Below, piece after piece: positions 7,976-16,654 of a DNA stretch of 38,621 nt (positions are counted from its first letter, which is position 1; every line of letters starts with the position of its first letter). The notes under the pieces are model-generated. The model saw only the letters and a program-made list of their open reading frames with translations, was not told the origin of the DNA and ran no database searches. This DNA is from an uncultured Granulosicoccaceae bacterium (lineage in GTDB: Bacteria > Pseudomonadota > Gammaproteobacteria > Granulosicoccales > Granulosicoccaceae), in contig CALKXD010000274.1 of NCBI GenBank assembly GCA_938003855.1, positions 1 through 38,621 on the forward strand, in the 5' to 3' direction. A program made the position numbers and the translations under genes.

Positions 7976-9220
7976 CTATACGGCATCGTCATTTGTTCCC
8001 TGGACCAACGCCAGCAACAGTAAACCAGCGCCCGCGGCAAGCAAATAGCCAACCGCAACGACATTGACCGTTTCAGCGTAAAGTCGACCCAGTGACATTG
8101 CAAAAACTACCCCGATGGCACTCGACACTGACGCGACAATTGCCGCACCAAGTCCAGCGACCCTCCCCAGGTATTGCATAGCCAGAGAATTCAGGTTACC
8201 GAAAAGAATCCCGAAACTCGCCATGGTAAAAAACAGACAAAACATAAACACAGCGAGCGATGGCCTGCCGTCGCTCACAACACAGGCAACCAGCAACACG
8301 GAAGCAAACATCAACATACCCAACAGGCCCAATGACGACATCCCCTGCATACCGTAACGCTTCACCACTTTGCTGTTGACAAAGGCAGCACCACCGAGGC
8401 CTAAGGCCAACACCGCAAAATACATTGGAAACTGCCGGGTCACACCGTAGACATCAGTAAAGACTGCTGGCACAACACTCAAAAAAAGCAACTGGGCACC
8501 GAACACGCTACCGGCAACCGCCGTGTAGATCATCACTCGCCGGTGTCCGACAATCAATCGCGCGTTTTCCCGCAACGATGCATAACACCAGGGGATTCTA
8601 TCTTTCACCGGAAGCGTTTCGCGCTGCCTGGCACACAGCCACACACCGCTGACAGCAGCCATAAGTAAATACAGTACGAAGATCCAACGCCAGGCCAGAA
8701 AATCAAGCACCACCTGTCCGATCAGCGGCGCAAGCATTGGAACCAAAATAAAGACCATCAAAACCAGCGACATAATTCTCGCCATTTCGTCGCCTCGGTA
8801 TAAATCCCGGACCAATGCCCGGCTCGCGATCTTCGGGCCCGAAATGCCAACCCCCTGTATTACTCTGCCCAGCAACATCTGCTCAAGTGTCACTGAGGAC
8901 ATAGCGATCAGTGTACCCAGGCAATAGACAACGAGGCCGACAATAATCGATTTTTTGCGCCCGATGGCATCGGACAGTGGGCCGAAAAAAAGTTCGCCAA
9001 GTACCATTCCTGCGATGAATACTGAAATGACCCACTGAGTGTTTAAAGTGTTACCTACAGACAGTGAAGTCCCGATCGAATACAACGCTGGTAGCAACGC
9101 ATCAATACTGACCGCAGTGAGCGAGGTCATTAGTGATATCAGCGCAATAAACTCTAACTGCCCGGCTTGCCGGGTAAACTGAACTCCATGTGCTTTACAA
9201 ACTTCCATAACATCAGACAC
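7976..9220 (-). CDS. Bcr/CflA-type MFS drug efflux transporter
   Basis: This is a proton-coupled major-facilitator exporter of the DHA1 group, 414 residues with about 12 membrane segments. MFS motif A is seen as GPLSDAIGRKKS between helices 2 and 3. The stretch RALVRDLYRGDEMARIMSL, followed by VPMLAPLIGQ and AWRWIFVLY, is characteristic of Bcr/CflA proteins (bicyclomycin, sulfonamide or chloramphenicol efflux). The annotated start is a GTG at 9220; an ATG four codons further in (9208) is equally possible. It converges on the DUF6428 gene; whether it belongs to the ArsR regulon is unknown. After its TAG stop the same frame remains open for 74 further codons (see findings). The substrate cannot be read from the sequence. 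Confidence 0.9.
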   Translation of the reverse strand: MSDVMEVCKAHGVQFTRQAGQLEFIALISLMTSLTAVSIDALLPALYSIGTSLSVGNTLNTQWVISVFIAGMVLGELFFGPLSDAIGRKKSIIVGLVVYCLGTLIAMSSVTLEQMLLGRVIQGVGISGPKIASRALVRDLYRGDEMARIMSLVLMVFILVPMLAPLIGQVVLDFLAWRWIFVLYLLMAAVSGVWLCARQRETLPVKDRIPWCYASLRENARLIVGHRRVMIYTAVAGSVFGAQLLFLSVVPAVFTDVYGVTRQFPMYFAVLALGLGGAAFVNSKVVKRYGMQGMSSLGLLGMLMFASVLLVACVVSDGRPSLAVFMFCLFFTMASFGILFGNLNSLAMQYLGRVAGLGAAIVASVSSAIGVVFAMSLGRLYAETVNVVAVGYLLAAGAGLLLLALVQGTNDDAV

Positions 9221-9934
9221 GTGTGGTTTACAAAAAACACTGCCAACAGAAAATTACGCCATCAATACTACGCACTGTCTGATCGCGAAACACAAAAATA
9301 CGGTATCGCCATCAGCGGTCGTTTCAGTGCCGTATCCTCAACGATAGAACGATCATGTAGTCATTGAACCTACAAACGTAGAACCCCGCTGACGGCAATC
9401 ACATCAAATCAGGTTTAATCTAGAATTATTCTAAATTCTCTGCAAAGTGATTATGACCATTAAGCGCTTCGCAGTTTTAGCTAGCGCAATAGCGGATTAG
9501 CAATACCGCCGTGACGAGGCGAACTGTATTCACCCAGATCAGCGTACGCTTCCGGCGGTAAAATCACACGAGACGATCTCACGCATATCGGATCGCTCAA
9601 CACAGTCACCAATAGCAATACAGTATCGCGAGGAAAATCACATACGGCTGTGGCTATCGCCGTTAAGGGTTACGGCAGTGCAGCGGATCCCTGCGTTACC
9701 CGAAAGAAATACCTTTGCCTTGCTTCAGGCAGCAGCTGGCACTTAGTGTGCGTACCGCCACAACAGACGCTGAGCATGATCGCTGAAACATCCGTGGCAA
9801 AAGCTGAGTACCAATGCTGCAGCGACTGTTGAACCCCGCGGGTAGCACATCGAGCACAAACAACAGGCGTTCAACATAACGGTATTGACAGCTCACACCC
9901 TCGGCAAGCCTGACTCCGGCAGTATCAATACAAG
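9221..9934. other. Intergenic region with possible gene remnant
   Basis: About 714 bases lie between the MFS gene start and the PfkB stop. Around 9418-9436 there is an AT-rich dyad (TAGAA TTA TTCTA). Shortly after, at 9453, a frame begins MTIKRFAVLASAIAD and stops at 9498-9500; the same frame is then open to 9743. The start looks like a signal peptide cut short, so a decayed gene is possible. The other open frames (for example plus 9650-9832) are not protein-like. No RNA gene was recognised. Confidence 0.4.
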
Positions 9935-10843
9935 CTAGTTTTCAACCATCGACAATGACGAGTTCCGGTGATCCCAATCATCTAGGTTTACTGCGCCACC
10001 AACACTCGCCACGGCTTTCGCGCCACAGGTATTCCCTAGCGCCAGACAGTGTTGCAGCGGTTGCTGCTGCAGCCAGCCATGAATAAATCCGGCATTAAAC
10101 GCATCACCGGCGCCAGTCGTATCTATCACCTCAACAGCGTGCGCCGGACTGGTAATGGTCGACCCCTCAAAGACAACCGCTGCACCGACCTGCCCCTGCT
10201 TGATGACACACAATGTAACATCTGATGCGTGGACCCCACGCTGGAGCAATTGATCATATTCATCCTGGTTGGGCAGAAACACATCAACGTGCCGAAGTAA
10301 CTCAGCCAGATCTGTCCGCTTGAATACCTCGTCGTCCCACCCGCAATCGACAGACACCGAAATACCCGCCGCATGCGCGTCTGTTATCAGCTGAGGATGC
10401 TCCGCTAATGAAGCCAGCTCACCAATGTGCAGATGAGAAAATCCGCGCAACTGCGACCAGTCAATTCGCTCCACGGGCAGCGCTGTTCCACTGCGTCGTG
10501 TCAGGAAGGCACGTTCTTCATTCATCGTCATGGCAACAGTAATTTGCGGGTCATCAGCCCCCTGCGCGCAATGACAATGCTCGGTACCAATACGGCTTTG
10601 CTGCAACTGTTGCTGGATGACGGCGGCAAACGGACCAGCAGGAAGCGTCGCCAACAGGGATACCCGCTGATCAAGCGCTGCCAGGTACGCGGCGGTGATA
10701 TAGGCACCACCACCGGCATGCAGAGACAACGCACTGGCGAATTGTTCTTCGCCAAGTACCGGTAGTTTACTGAGACCACTGAAAATCAAATCGCAGTACA
10801 CACGCCCGACGCAAAGCACACCGCTGCATCCGGGCATACTCAC
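9935..10843 (-). CDS. PfkB-family carbohydrate/nucleoside kinase
   Basis: This is a 302-residue ribokinase-fold kinase that should transfer phosphate from ATP to a hydroxyl of a sugar, sugar acid or nucleoside. The N-terminus has the family substrate motifs (VLCVGRVYCDLIFSGL, then HAGGGAYITAAYLAALDQ, residues 42-59). The C-terminal PfkB signature DTTGAGDAFNAGF lies at 241-253 with catalytic base Asp247. The lid region around residues 95-120 (NEERAFLTRRSG) is close to fructokinase and ketohexokinase-like members, but specificity cannot be assigned. It starts with GTG in a GTGA overlap with the stop of the ABC ATPase gene, so it is the last, translationally coupled gene of the six-gene ABC operon. 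It presumably phosphorylates the imported sugar moiety after processing. Confidence 0.92.
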   Translation of the reverse strand: MSMPGCSGVLCVGRVYCDLIFSGLSKLPVLGEEQFASALSLHAGGGAYITAAYLAALDQRVSLLATLPAGPFAAVIQQQLQQSRIGTEHCHCAQGADDPQITVAMTMNEERAFLTRRSGTALPVERIDWSQLRGFSHLHIGELASLAEHPQLITDAHAAGISVSVDCGWDDEVFKRTDLAELLRHVDVFLPNQDEYDQLLQRGVHASDVTLCVIKQGQVGAAVVFEGSTITSPAHAVEVIDTTGAGDAFNAGFIHGWLQQQPLQHCLALGNTCGAKAVASVGGAVNLDDWDHRNSSLSMVEN

Positions 10844-11898
10844 GTAATTCGCTGTCCGGAGGTTTCATCAAACAAGTGCATATCCTCAGCAGAAGCACTC
10901 AGTGACACGACGTCACCAACGGCGGGCGGCGCACGGCCGGATGCTTTGGCGATCACCTCGGTACCGTTGACCGTGACATACACCAGCGTCTCAGACCCTA
11001 GCGGTTCGAGCACATTGACAGTCCCCGCGAACAACGGTGACTCGCCACCAACGGTTAGATGATCCGGTCTAACACCCACCAGCACTGGCTGACTCTTAAG
11101 CAGAGACGATACATCAGATTTAAACGGGGCAACACCATCGAGAAACACCAGCCCGTCCCGCCAATGGCCTTTGAGTATATTCATCTCCGGCGCTCCGATG
11201 AAGCGCGCGACAAACAGATTGGCTGGCAAGTGAAACACTTCCTGCGGTGTTCCGACCTGTTGTATACGCCCCTCCTTCATAATGACAATGCGATCGGCCA
11301 TTGTCATGGCTTCGACTTGATCGTGGGTAACAAAGATAATGGTATTGCCAACCCGCTGATGCAGCTTTTTGATCTCCAGACGCATTTGCGTACGCAATTG
11401 CGCATCAAGGTTGGAAAGCGGCTCGTCAAACAGAAACACAGCCGGGTCACGAACCATGGCGCGGCCGATAGCGACGCGTTGTCTCTGCCCACCCGACAGT
11501 TGATCGGGCTTGCGATCAAGGAGTTCAGTCATGCTTAGAATCCTGGCGACTTCATCAACGCGTGCGGTTTTATCCGCCTTGCTCATCTTTGCAGTGCGCA
11601 ACCCGAAACCGATATTCCTGCGCACTGACATATGCGGGTAGATCGCATAGTTTTGAAATACCATGGCGATATCACGCTCTTTGGGTTCAAGGTTATTTAC
11701 CACCCGCTCACCAATCATCACATCGCCGGAGGTAGCACCCTCCAGCCCCGATATAATCCGCAAGCTGGTCGATTTTCCACAACCGGAAGGCCCCACCAGT
11801 ACAATAAATTCTCCGTCCGCAACGGTCAGATCAATACCGTGCAGAACCTGCGTTTTGCCATAGAACTTCACCAGATTTTGCAGTGCGACACTTGCCAT
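10840..11898 (-). CDS. Carbohydrate ABC transporter ATP-binding protein (MalK/UgpC type)
   Basis: This is the ATPase subunit of a CUT1-type importer, 352 residues. Walker A is GPSGCGKS (36-43), the Q-loop Gln is at 82 ([11 protein letters not shown]), the signature is LSGGQRQ (134-140), Walker B is VFLFDEP (154-160) and the switch His is in [11 protein letters not shown]. After about residue 235 comes the TOBE/OB-type regulatory domain ([11 protein letters not shown], then [15 protein letters not shown]) typical of MalK, UgpC and MsmX. The ATG follows the lyase stop by three bases, and the end overlaps the kinase gene by four. Such ATPases may serve several transporters, but the operon position ties it to the permeases here. 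Confidence 0.96.
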   Translation of the reverse strand: MASVALQNLVKFYGKTQVLHGIDLTVADGEFIVLVGPSGCGKSTSLRIISGLEGATSGDVMIGERVVNNLEPKERDIAMVFQNYAIYPHMSVRRNIGFGLRTAKMSKADKTARVDEVARILSMTELLDRKPDQLSGGQRQRVAIGRAMVRDPAVFLFDEPLSNLDAQLRTQMRLEIKKLHQRVGNTIIFVTHDQVEAMTMADRIVIMKEGRIQQVGTPQEVFHLPANLFVARFIGAPEMNILKGHWRDGLVFLDGVAPFKSDVSSLLKSQPVLVGVRPDHLTVGGESPLFAGTVNVLEPLGSETLVYVTVNGTEVIAKASGRAPPAVGDVVSLSASAEDMHLFDETSGQRIT

Positions 11899-11901
11899 GG
11901 C

Positions 11902-13392
11902 TCAGGAATCCAGTAACTGTTGAAAAGCTCGGGCAAGCGCTTGACTGGCGGCAACCCGTTGCTGACGCGCGTCCTGCAATTGCAGCTTTTGTCCATTGAG
12001 CGTTGCAGCATAGGTGTTCAGAGCGCGGTCCATCGCCGCAGGTGCCGGCCCACCGGGGCGATCCCGAACAGCCACAAAATTGCGCGCGCTGACGGCATCT
12101 ATATATTCGTCTTTCGATAAATTACTGGTCGTTTCAGTGTGCCTGTCAAATGCCAGAACAAAGCTGTCGTAGCCATCCATCAATGCGGTATTTCCGGCAA
12201 TGACCGATCTGGCGGTCTCTGCAGCAATCTCGTGGGCATTCCTGAACGACAACGCATCGCGGCGAACCAGCGTATCAGCTAACTCAGTGACCGTGATACA
12301 GGCTTTATCTGCCGTGGCACAAACGCGCTCATCATCGATACTGCTAAGTGCTACCACGGTGGTGAGTAGTTCCAGCACCCGCCCCGCTGATTCAAACACC
12401 GCGTAGCCGGCTTGCTGCACTTCGCCTTCACTGTCGTTCATGTCGGTAAACGGCGTATTGTGCATCGTATTAACAATGGTATCGCAACGGCCGCAGGTGA
12501 CCGACGCCAGATGGCGCAGATGCTCGATAGGTACCGGATTGCGCTTTTGCGGCATGATCGAACTGATTTGCACCAGACTGTTTGGCACATACAGCTGCCC
12601 CACTTCGAACGCCGTCCAGAATTGCATGTCTTGTATAACGCGGCCTAAATGAAGAAACAATAGTTTGACCGCCGAGTACCAGCCGGTGATGTAATCGATA
12701 GAAGCAATGCAGCCGTAGGAATTCAGTAACGGTGACTGAAACCCCAGCAACTGCGCCATGCGATCCCTGTCGATTGCAAAACCGCTGGTGGTAATGGCAG
12801 CAGCACCCATCGGACAATGATCCAGATTGCGGTAGGCGCTCAGCAGTCGATCAGTGTCGCGCTGCAGCACTTCCGCCGCAGCGCACAAATAGTGGCCATA
12901 GGTACTCGGCTGCGCCGGCTGCCCGTGGGTGTAGGCAACAATTAACGTATCACGCTCGGTGTGTGCTTTGGCCAACACGGTATCGGTCAGCAATAACACC
13001 TGGTCAAGCAGAGTCTCTGCTTTGGTCTTAAGCACCTGCTTAAACAAGGTGTGATCCATATCGTTTCGGGACCGGGCTGTATGAAGCATGCCTGCCTTGT
13101 CTGTCCCCAGGCGTTTACCAAGCTCGGACTCAACCAGAAAAAAATAATCTTCAACCTCACCGGTATACTCAAGCGTGGCAGGATCTACCGTCGCATCGAT
13201 ATCGGCCAATGCCACGGCTATTTCACGGGCTGATTGCTCATCGACAATACCGGTATCAGCTAACATCACCAGATGGGCCTGGTTTATATCCCTGACGGGA
13301 TCGACAAAGTGTCTTTTAGCGCCTTCAAACAAAGGCGCCAGAACCGTGCGCTTGTAGACCGAATCCGGAAACTTGCTGCTGTCCTTAATCAC
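11902..13392 (-). CDS. Argininosuccinate-lyase-like C-N/C-O lyase of the aspartase/fumarase superfamily
   Basis: This is a 496-residue member of the aspartase/fumarase superfamily, cytoplasmic homotetramers that eliminate an amine or alcohol from a succinyl-type substrate to give fumarate. The three active-site regions are visible: HTARSRNDMDHT (104-115), YTHGQPAQPSTYGH (154-167) and the mobile catalytic loop SSIMPQKRNP (277-286) with the Ser base. The closest family is argininosuccinate lyase, but the T-G-RSRND-Q and THLQ-x-AQP words are altered (TARSRNDM, THGQPAQP) and the protein is longer than ArgH (about 460). It sits in the middle of a sugar-type ABC operon and not with arginine genes, so a catabolic role on an imported compound is likely. 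EDDS-lyase-like enzymes are a known precedent for ASL relatives in catabolism. The start is a GTG, four bases after the permease stop. Confidence 0.88.
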   Translation of the reverse strand: MIKDSSKFPDSVYKRTVLAPLFEGAKRHFVDPVRDINQAHLVMLADTGIVDEQSAREIAVALADIDATVDPATLEYTGEVEDYFFLVESELGKRLGTDKAGMLHTARSRNDMDHTLFKQVLKTKAETLLDQVLLLTDTVLAKAHTERDTLIVAYTHGQPAQPSTYGHYLCAAAEVLQRDTDRLLSAYRNLDHCPMGAAAITTSGFAIDRDRMAQLLGFQSPLLNSYGCIASIDYITGWYSAVKLLFLHLGRVIQDMQFWTAFEVGQLYVPNSLVQISSIMPQKRNPVPIEHLRHLASVTCGRCDTIVNTMHNTPFTDMNDSEGEVQQAGYAVFESAGRVLELLTTVVALSSIDDERVCATADKACITVTELADTLVRRDALSFRNAHEIAAETARSVIAGNTALMDGYDSFVLAFDRHTETTSNLSKDEYIDAVSARNFVAVRDRPGGPAPAAMDRALNTYAATLNGQKLQLQDARQQRVAASQALARAFQQLLDS

Positions 13393-13396
13393 GAAA

Positions 13397-14275
13397 CTAT
13401 CCCTTTAACCCGGCCATAACCACGCCTCGAATGATATAGCGTTGAAAAATCAGGAAAACGATCAGTGTCGGGATAGTCGCCAGTGCAGCACCGGTCATTA
13501 TTAACTCCCACTCCACCTGTTGCTCAACACTGAATGTTGTCAGCCCGATTGGTAGTGTGTAGAGAGACTGATCATTGGTGACAATCAACGGCCAGATAAA
13601 CGCCGTCCAGTTGCCCAGAAAAACAAAAATGGCTAATGCTGCAAGTGCCGGTTTGACTAGCGGCATTGCAACAGTCCACCAGATCTGCAGTTCGTTTAAG
13701 CCATCAATGCGTGCCGCCTCGATGAAATCGTCCGGTACGGTTTCGAAAAACTGCTTCATTAAAAATGTCCCGAAAGCAGTCATCAGGCCCGGAAACATGA
13801 TTCCCCAGTAGGAATCCAGCCAGCCAAAAGATTTGCTCATGAGATACCAGGGTATAATCAGCATCTCGGTGGGTATCATGAGTGTCGAAAGTATCGCTAT
13901 AAATACAAACATCCGTCCGGGAAAGCGGAACTTGCATAGCGTGTAGCCCACCAGACTATCAAACAGCACATTGGAGATAGTCGTAATCACGGCAATGACC
14001 ATCGAGTTGATAAACCACTGGTAAAAACGCCCGTCCTCCAGCACATAGGTATAGTTTTCTATGGTCGGCTCTTCTGGAATCAAGTTCAGATTGTAGAGCT
14101 CAAACGGATACTTGAACGATGCCGATAACATGTACGCAATCGGCATTACCATCAACACACCACCAGAGAACAACAACAACCAGCGGATATATTGACCATA
14201 GCTGCGCGGAACCGGCGGGCGTTTTACTTCCAGCAACGCATCGCTGACCGGTTTTATGGATTGCCCGGCCGCCAC
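13397..14275 (-). CDS. Carbohydrate ABC transporter permease (MalG type)
   Basis: This inner-membrane permease has 292 residues and six predicted transmembrane helices after a cytoplasmic N-terminus of about 25 residues. The first helix is WLLLFSGGVLMVMPIAYMLS. The EAA loop that docks on the ATPase reads DDFIEAARIDGLNELQIWW followed by MPLVKPALA (about residues 190-220), the MalG/UgpE pattern. The protein ends GVVMAGLKG, the typical C-terminus of CUT1 permeases. The start is a GTG one base after the stop of the partner permease gene, so translation is coupled. Confidence 0.95.
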   Translation of the reverse strand: MAAGQSIKPVSDALLEVKRPPVPRSYGQYIRWLLLFSGGVLMVMPIAYMLSASFKYPFELYNLNLIPEEPTIENYTYVLEDGRFYQWFINSMVIAVITTISNVLFDSLVGYTLCKFRFPGRMFVFIAILSTLMIPTEMLIIPWYLMSKSFGWLDSYWGIMFPGLMTAFGTFLMKQFFETVPDDFIEAARIDGLNELQIWWTVAMPLVKPALAALAIFVFLGNWTAFIWPLIVTNDQSLYTLPIGLTTFSVEQQVEWELIMTGAALATIPTLIVFLIFQRYIIRGVVMAGLKG

Positions 14276-14276
14276 T

Positions 14277-15170
14277 TCAGCGGCTCCGCAGTAAGAATAG
14301 TTGCAACAAACTGACGATCAGCAGTACTGTAAACAGTACCACCGTCTGCGCGGCTGCGTAACCCATATCGTAGCCGTTGAATGCCGTGTCATAGATCATC
14401 AGTACCATCGGCTTGGTCGAATTCAACGGCCCACCCGGGTTGTTGGTCGTCATATTAAACACATGGTCAAATATGCGTAAAAATCCGATTGATGAAAACA
14501 CCACCAGAAACACCATAGTGGGTTTTAACAGCGGCAGTGTGATCTCCGTGAGCACCGTCCAGCCAGAGACACCATCGATTCGCGCTGCTTCGTAGTAGGT
14601 TTGCGGGATAGACCGCAAGCCCGCCATAAAAATGATAATCTGAAATCCCAGTCCCGCCCAGATAGCCGGCGCCAGAATGGCTGGCAATGCGTTAGTGGTA
14701 GAGTTCAGAAACGAAATCTGCGGGATACCCAGAGTCGATAAAAAGTTATTAAACAGACCAATTGGAACCGGCTGATAAAACCATCGCCAGACCCAGGCCA
14801 TCGCTACAGCGCTGGTTAAAAATGGCAGAAAGTATAACGCTCTGATAAAACCGTGCATAAAGCGCACACGGTCCAGATGAAACGCAATGGCAAACGCAAT
14901 CAACAAGCTCACTGGCGTGCCAAGCAACAGATAGACAAAGGTGTTCTTAAAAACAATCCAGAAAACAGGATCAGCGACAAGCTTGTCAAAGTTATCAAGA
15001 CCTGCCCAGGTGCGATCACCGAGCAGGTTCCAGTCCTGAAAGGCAAGTACAATGGCATTGCCGGTAGGGTAAAAACGGATCAGCGCATAGAACACCACGG
15101 GAATCGCTAAAAAACCCCACGCCCAGGCAATCTGCTTCTGTGCAATAGACAGGTTGCGATAATAGCTCAT
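14277..15170 (-). CDS. Carbohydrate ABC transporter permease (MalF/UgpA type)
   Basis: This inner-membrane permease has 297 residues and six predicted helices, starting at AWGFLAIPVVFYALIRFYPTG. The intracellular EAA motif is YYEAARIDGVSGWTVLTEI with TLPLLKPTM (about residues 190-218). The segment FNMTTNNPGGPLNSTKPMVLMIYDTAF is the region recurrent in MalF/UgpA-like CUT1 permeases. It pairs with the next permease and is preceded by a 65-base gap after the binding-protein gene, a usual place for mRNA processing or attenuation that raises binding-protein level. Confidence 0.95.
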   Translation of the reverse strand: MSYYRNLSIAQKQIAWAWGFLAIPVVFYALIRFYPTGNAIVLAFQDWNLLGDRTWAGLDNFDKLVADPVFWIVFKNTFVYLLLGTPVSLLIAFAIAFHLDRVRFMHGFIRALYFLPFLTSAVAMAWVWRWFYQPVPIGLFNNFLSTLGIPQISFLNSTTNALPAILAPAIWAGLGFQIIIFMAGLRSIPQTYYEAARIDGVSGWTVLTEITLPLLKPTMVFLVVFSSIGFLRIFDHVFNMTTNNPGGPLNSTKPMVLMIYDTAFNGYDMGYAAAQTVVLFTVLLIVSLLQLFLLRSR

Positions 15171-15235
15171 TACCGCAAGCCGTCCTTAGCTGTCATTAGT
15201 TCATCGATCCAGTTATAGCTACCGTCAACAGAGTA

Positions 15236-16489
15236 CTACTTGTAATACTCGTCGAGTATTTTCTGCTCTTCGGCGGCCGCCGCCTTTAGGGAGTCTTCCA
15301 CCGACTGATTTTCCAGTTCAACACGGCTCAGCATATCGACCATCACCTGGCGCTGCGCACTTTCATTGGCAAACTTGGTCGTATTGGCGTATTCCAGCCC
15401 CTTGATGAACGGTCCGAATACCGGGTCAGCGCTGTTAGCTTCCGTCAAAGCGGCTGATGGTTTGGCTGGCAATTCGCCGACCGTATCAAGCCATATCTGC
15501 ATTGCTTCATCGGAGGTAACGTACTGCATAAACTTGACAGCCGCGGCATGTTTTTCATCAGTCGCCTTGGAGGTTATGGCATTGACCCAGTAAGATGAAT
15601 AGTTCGACTTAACCCCTGTCGGGCCTGCCGGTAGCTCTGCTACGCCATACTTCAGACCGCGTGTTTTGTTGAGCGCACCGATACGAAACGATCCATCTAT
15701 ATGCATACCTGCGCGTCCCGCCTTAAATGCCGCCTGGGGCTCATCCATAAAACCGGCTAAAGTCACGCCATGCTCGCTGCGCAGACCGTCATAGAATGCC
15801 AATGCACTCTGACCGGCCTCATCGGTATAGTTGACGGTTTGATAGTCGTCGTTGTAAGGCTCACCACCAAACTGTCGCACCAGCACTTCGCGGAACCAGT
15901 GATGATCCTGCGCTGTCATCCCCGTCGTGATTCCGACCGTTGTCAGATTACCTGCCGCGTCTTTCTGAGTCAGCTTTTTTGCCGTCTCGACGAGTTCGTC
16001 CAGTGTCGCCGGTGGGTTTTCGATTCCAGCATCCTTAAACAGCCGTTCGTTGTAAAACAGTGCCAGAGAACGTACAGCGGTCGGCAGCGCCATGTATTCT
16101 CCGTCGCGCTTCATCGCCTGCACCATCGGAAAAAACTCTTTTTCTATTTCTGCAGGGACAAAGGTGTCGGCCGGCAGTGGCTGAATAAGCTTGGCTTCAA
16201 CATAGTCGTTCAACCAACCATAGAATAACTGCACAACATCGGGTCCTTCACCTGCAGGAATCGCTGCTGCCACCTTCGTCCGATAGTCAGCGTAGGGGAA
16301 ATGCGTCATCTTCACCGTGATATCCGGGTTTGCTTTCTCGAAGTTTTCGATAAGCGTATCCATCGCAGTCACGCGTGCCTGAAAAAAGTACTGCCAATAT
16401 TCAATTTCAACGGCCTGTGCCTGACCGCCGGCAAATGACAAAACGCCGGCCGCAGCGGTTCCCGCTACCCAATTTCGAATTTTTCCCAC
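15236..16489 (-). CDS. ABC transporter extracellular solute-binding protein (family 1)
   Basis: This periplasmic binding protein captures the operon's substrate. I choose the GTG at 16489 because an AGGAGAA ribosome site lies four bases before it; a TTG at 16510 in the same frame would give seven extra residues containing that site. From the GTG the 417-residue protein starts MGKIRNWVAGTAAAGVLSFA and has a Sec signal peptide likely cut after GGQAQA, before VEIEYW. The mature part has the family-1 motifs EIEYWQYFFQARVTAMDTL, EKANPDITVKMTHFPYADY, PTAVRSLALFYNERLFKDAG and PGYV-like SNYSSYWVNAI. This resembles UgpB/MalE-like proteins for oligosaccharides or glycerol phosphodiesters. It is the first gene of the minus-strand operon and faces the ROK regulator gene. 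Confidence 0.94.
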   Translation of the reverse strand: MGKIRNWVAGTAAAGVLSFAGGQAQAVEIEYWQYFFQARVTAMDTLIENFEKANPDITVKMTHFPYADYRTKVAAAIPAGEGPDVVQLFYGWLNDYVEAKLIQPLPADTFVPAEIEKEFFPMVQAMKRDGEYMALPTAVRSLALFYNERLFKDAGIENPPATLDELVETAKKLTQKDAAGNLTTVGITTGMTAQDHHWFREVLVRQFGGEPYNDDYQTVNYTDEAGQSALAFYDGLRSEHGVTLAGFMDEPQAAFKAGRAGMHIDGSFRIGALNKTRGLKYGVAELPAGPTGVKSNYSSYWVNAITSKATDEKHAAAVKFMQYVTSDEAMQIWLDTVGELPAKPSAALTEANSADPVFGPFIKGLEYANTTKFANESAQRQVMVDMLSRVELENQSVEDSLKAAAAEEQKILDEYYK

Positions 16490-16654
16490 ATGCTTCTCCT
16501 GGTTCAACAACCCGACCCGCGGGCTGATTATGCGATTTTTAAGCGCGGAGAAAACGCGCTGTTATGACTTCCGTTACTGACCACTCTGACGTTGCCACTC
16601 AAGTATTAACTCAATTTATTTGAATTATCAAGAAATTTGATTGAAACTGCCCGA
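16490..16654. promoter_or_regulatory. Divergent promoter region with candidate ROK operator
   Basis: The 165-base gap separates the ABC operon (minus) and the ROK/PIG-L operon (plus). It becomes AT-rich toward the ROK gene, where 16611-16644 carries an imperfect dyad with ends TCAAT and ATTGA and inner TTATTT / AAATTT half-sites, resembling the spacing of NagC/Mlc-type ROK operators. No consensus -35/-10 stands out. Confidence 0.45.
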
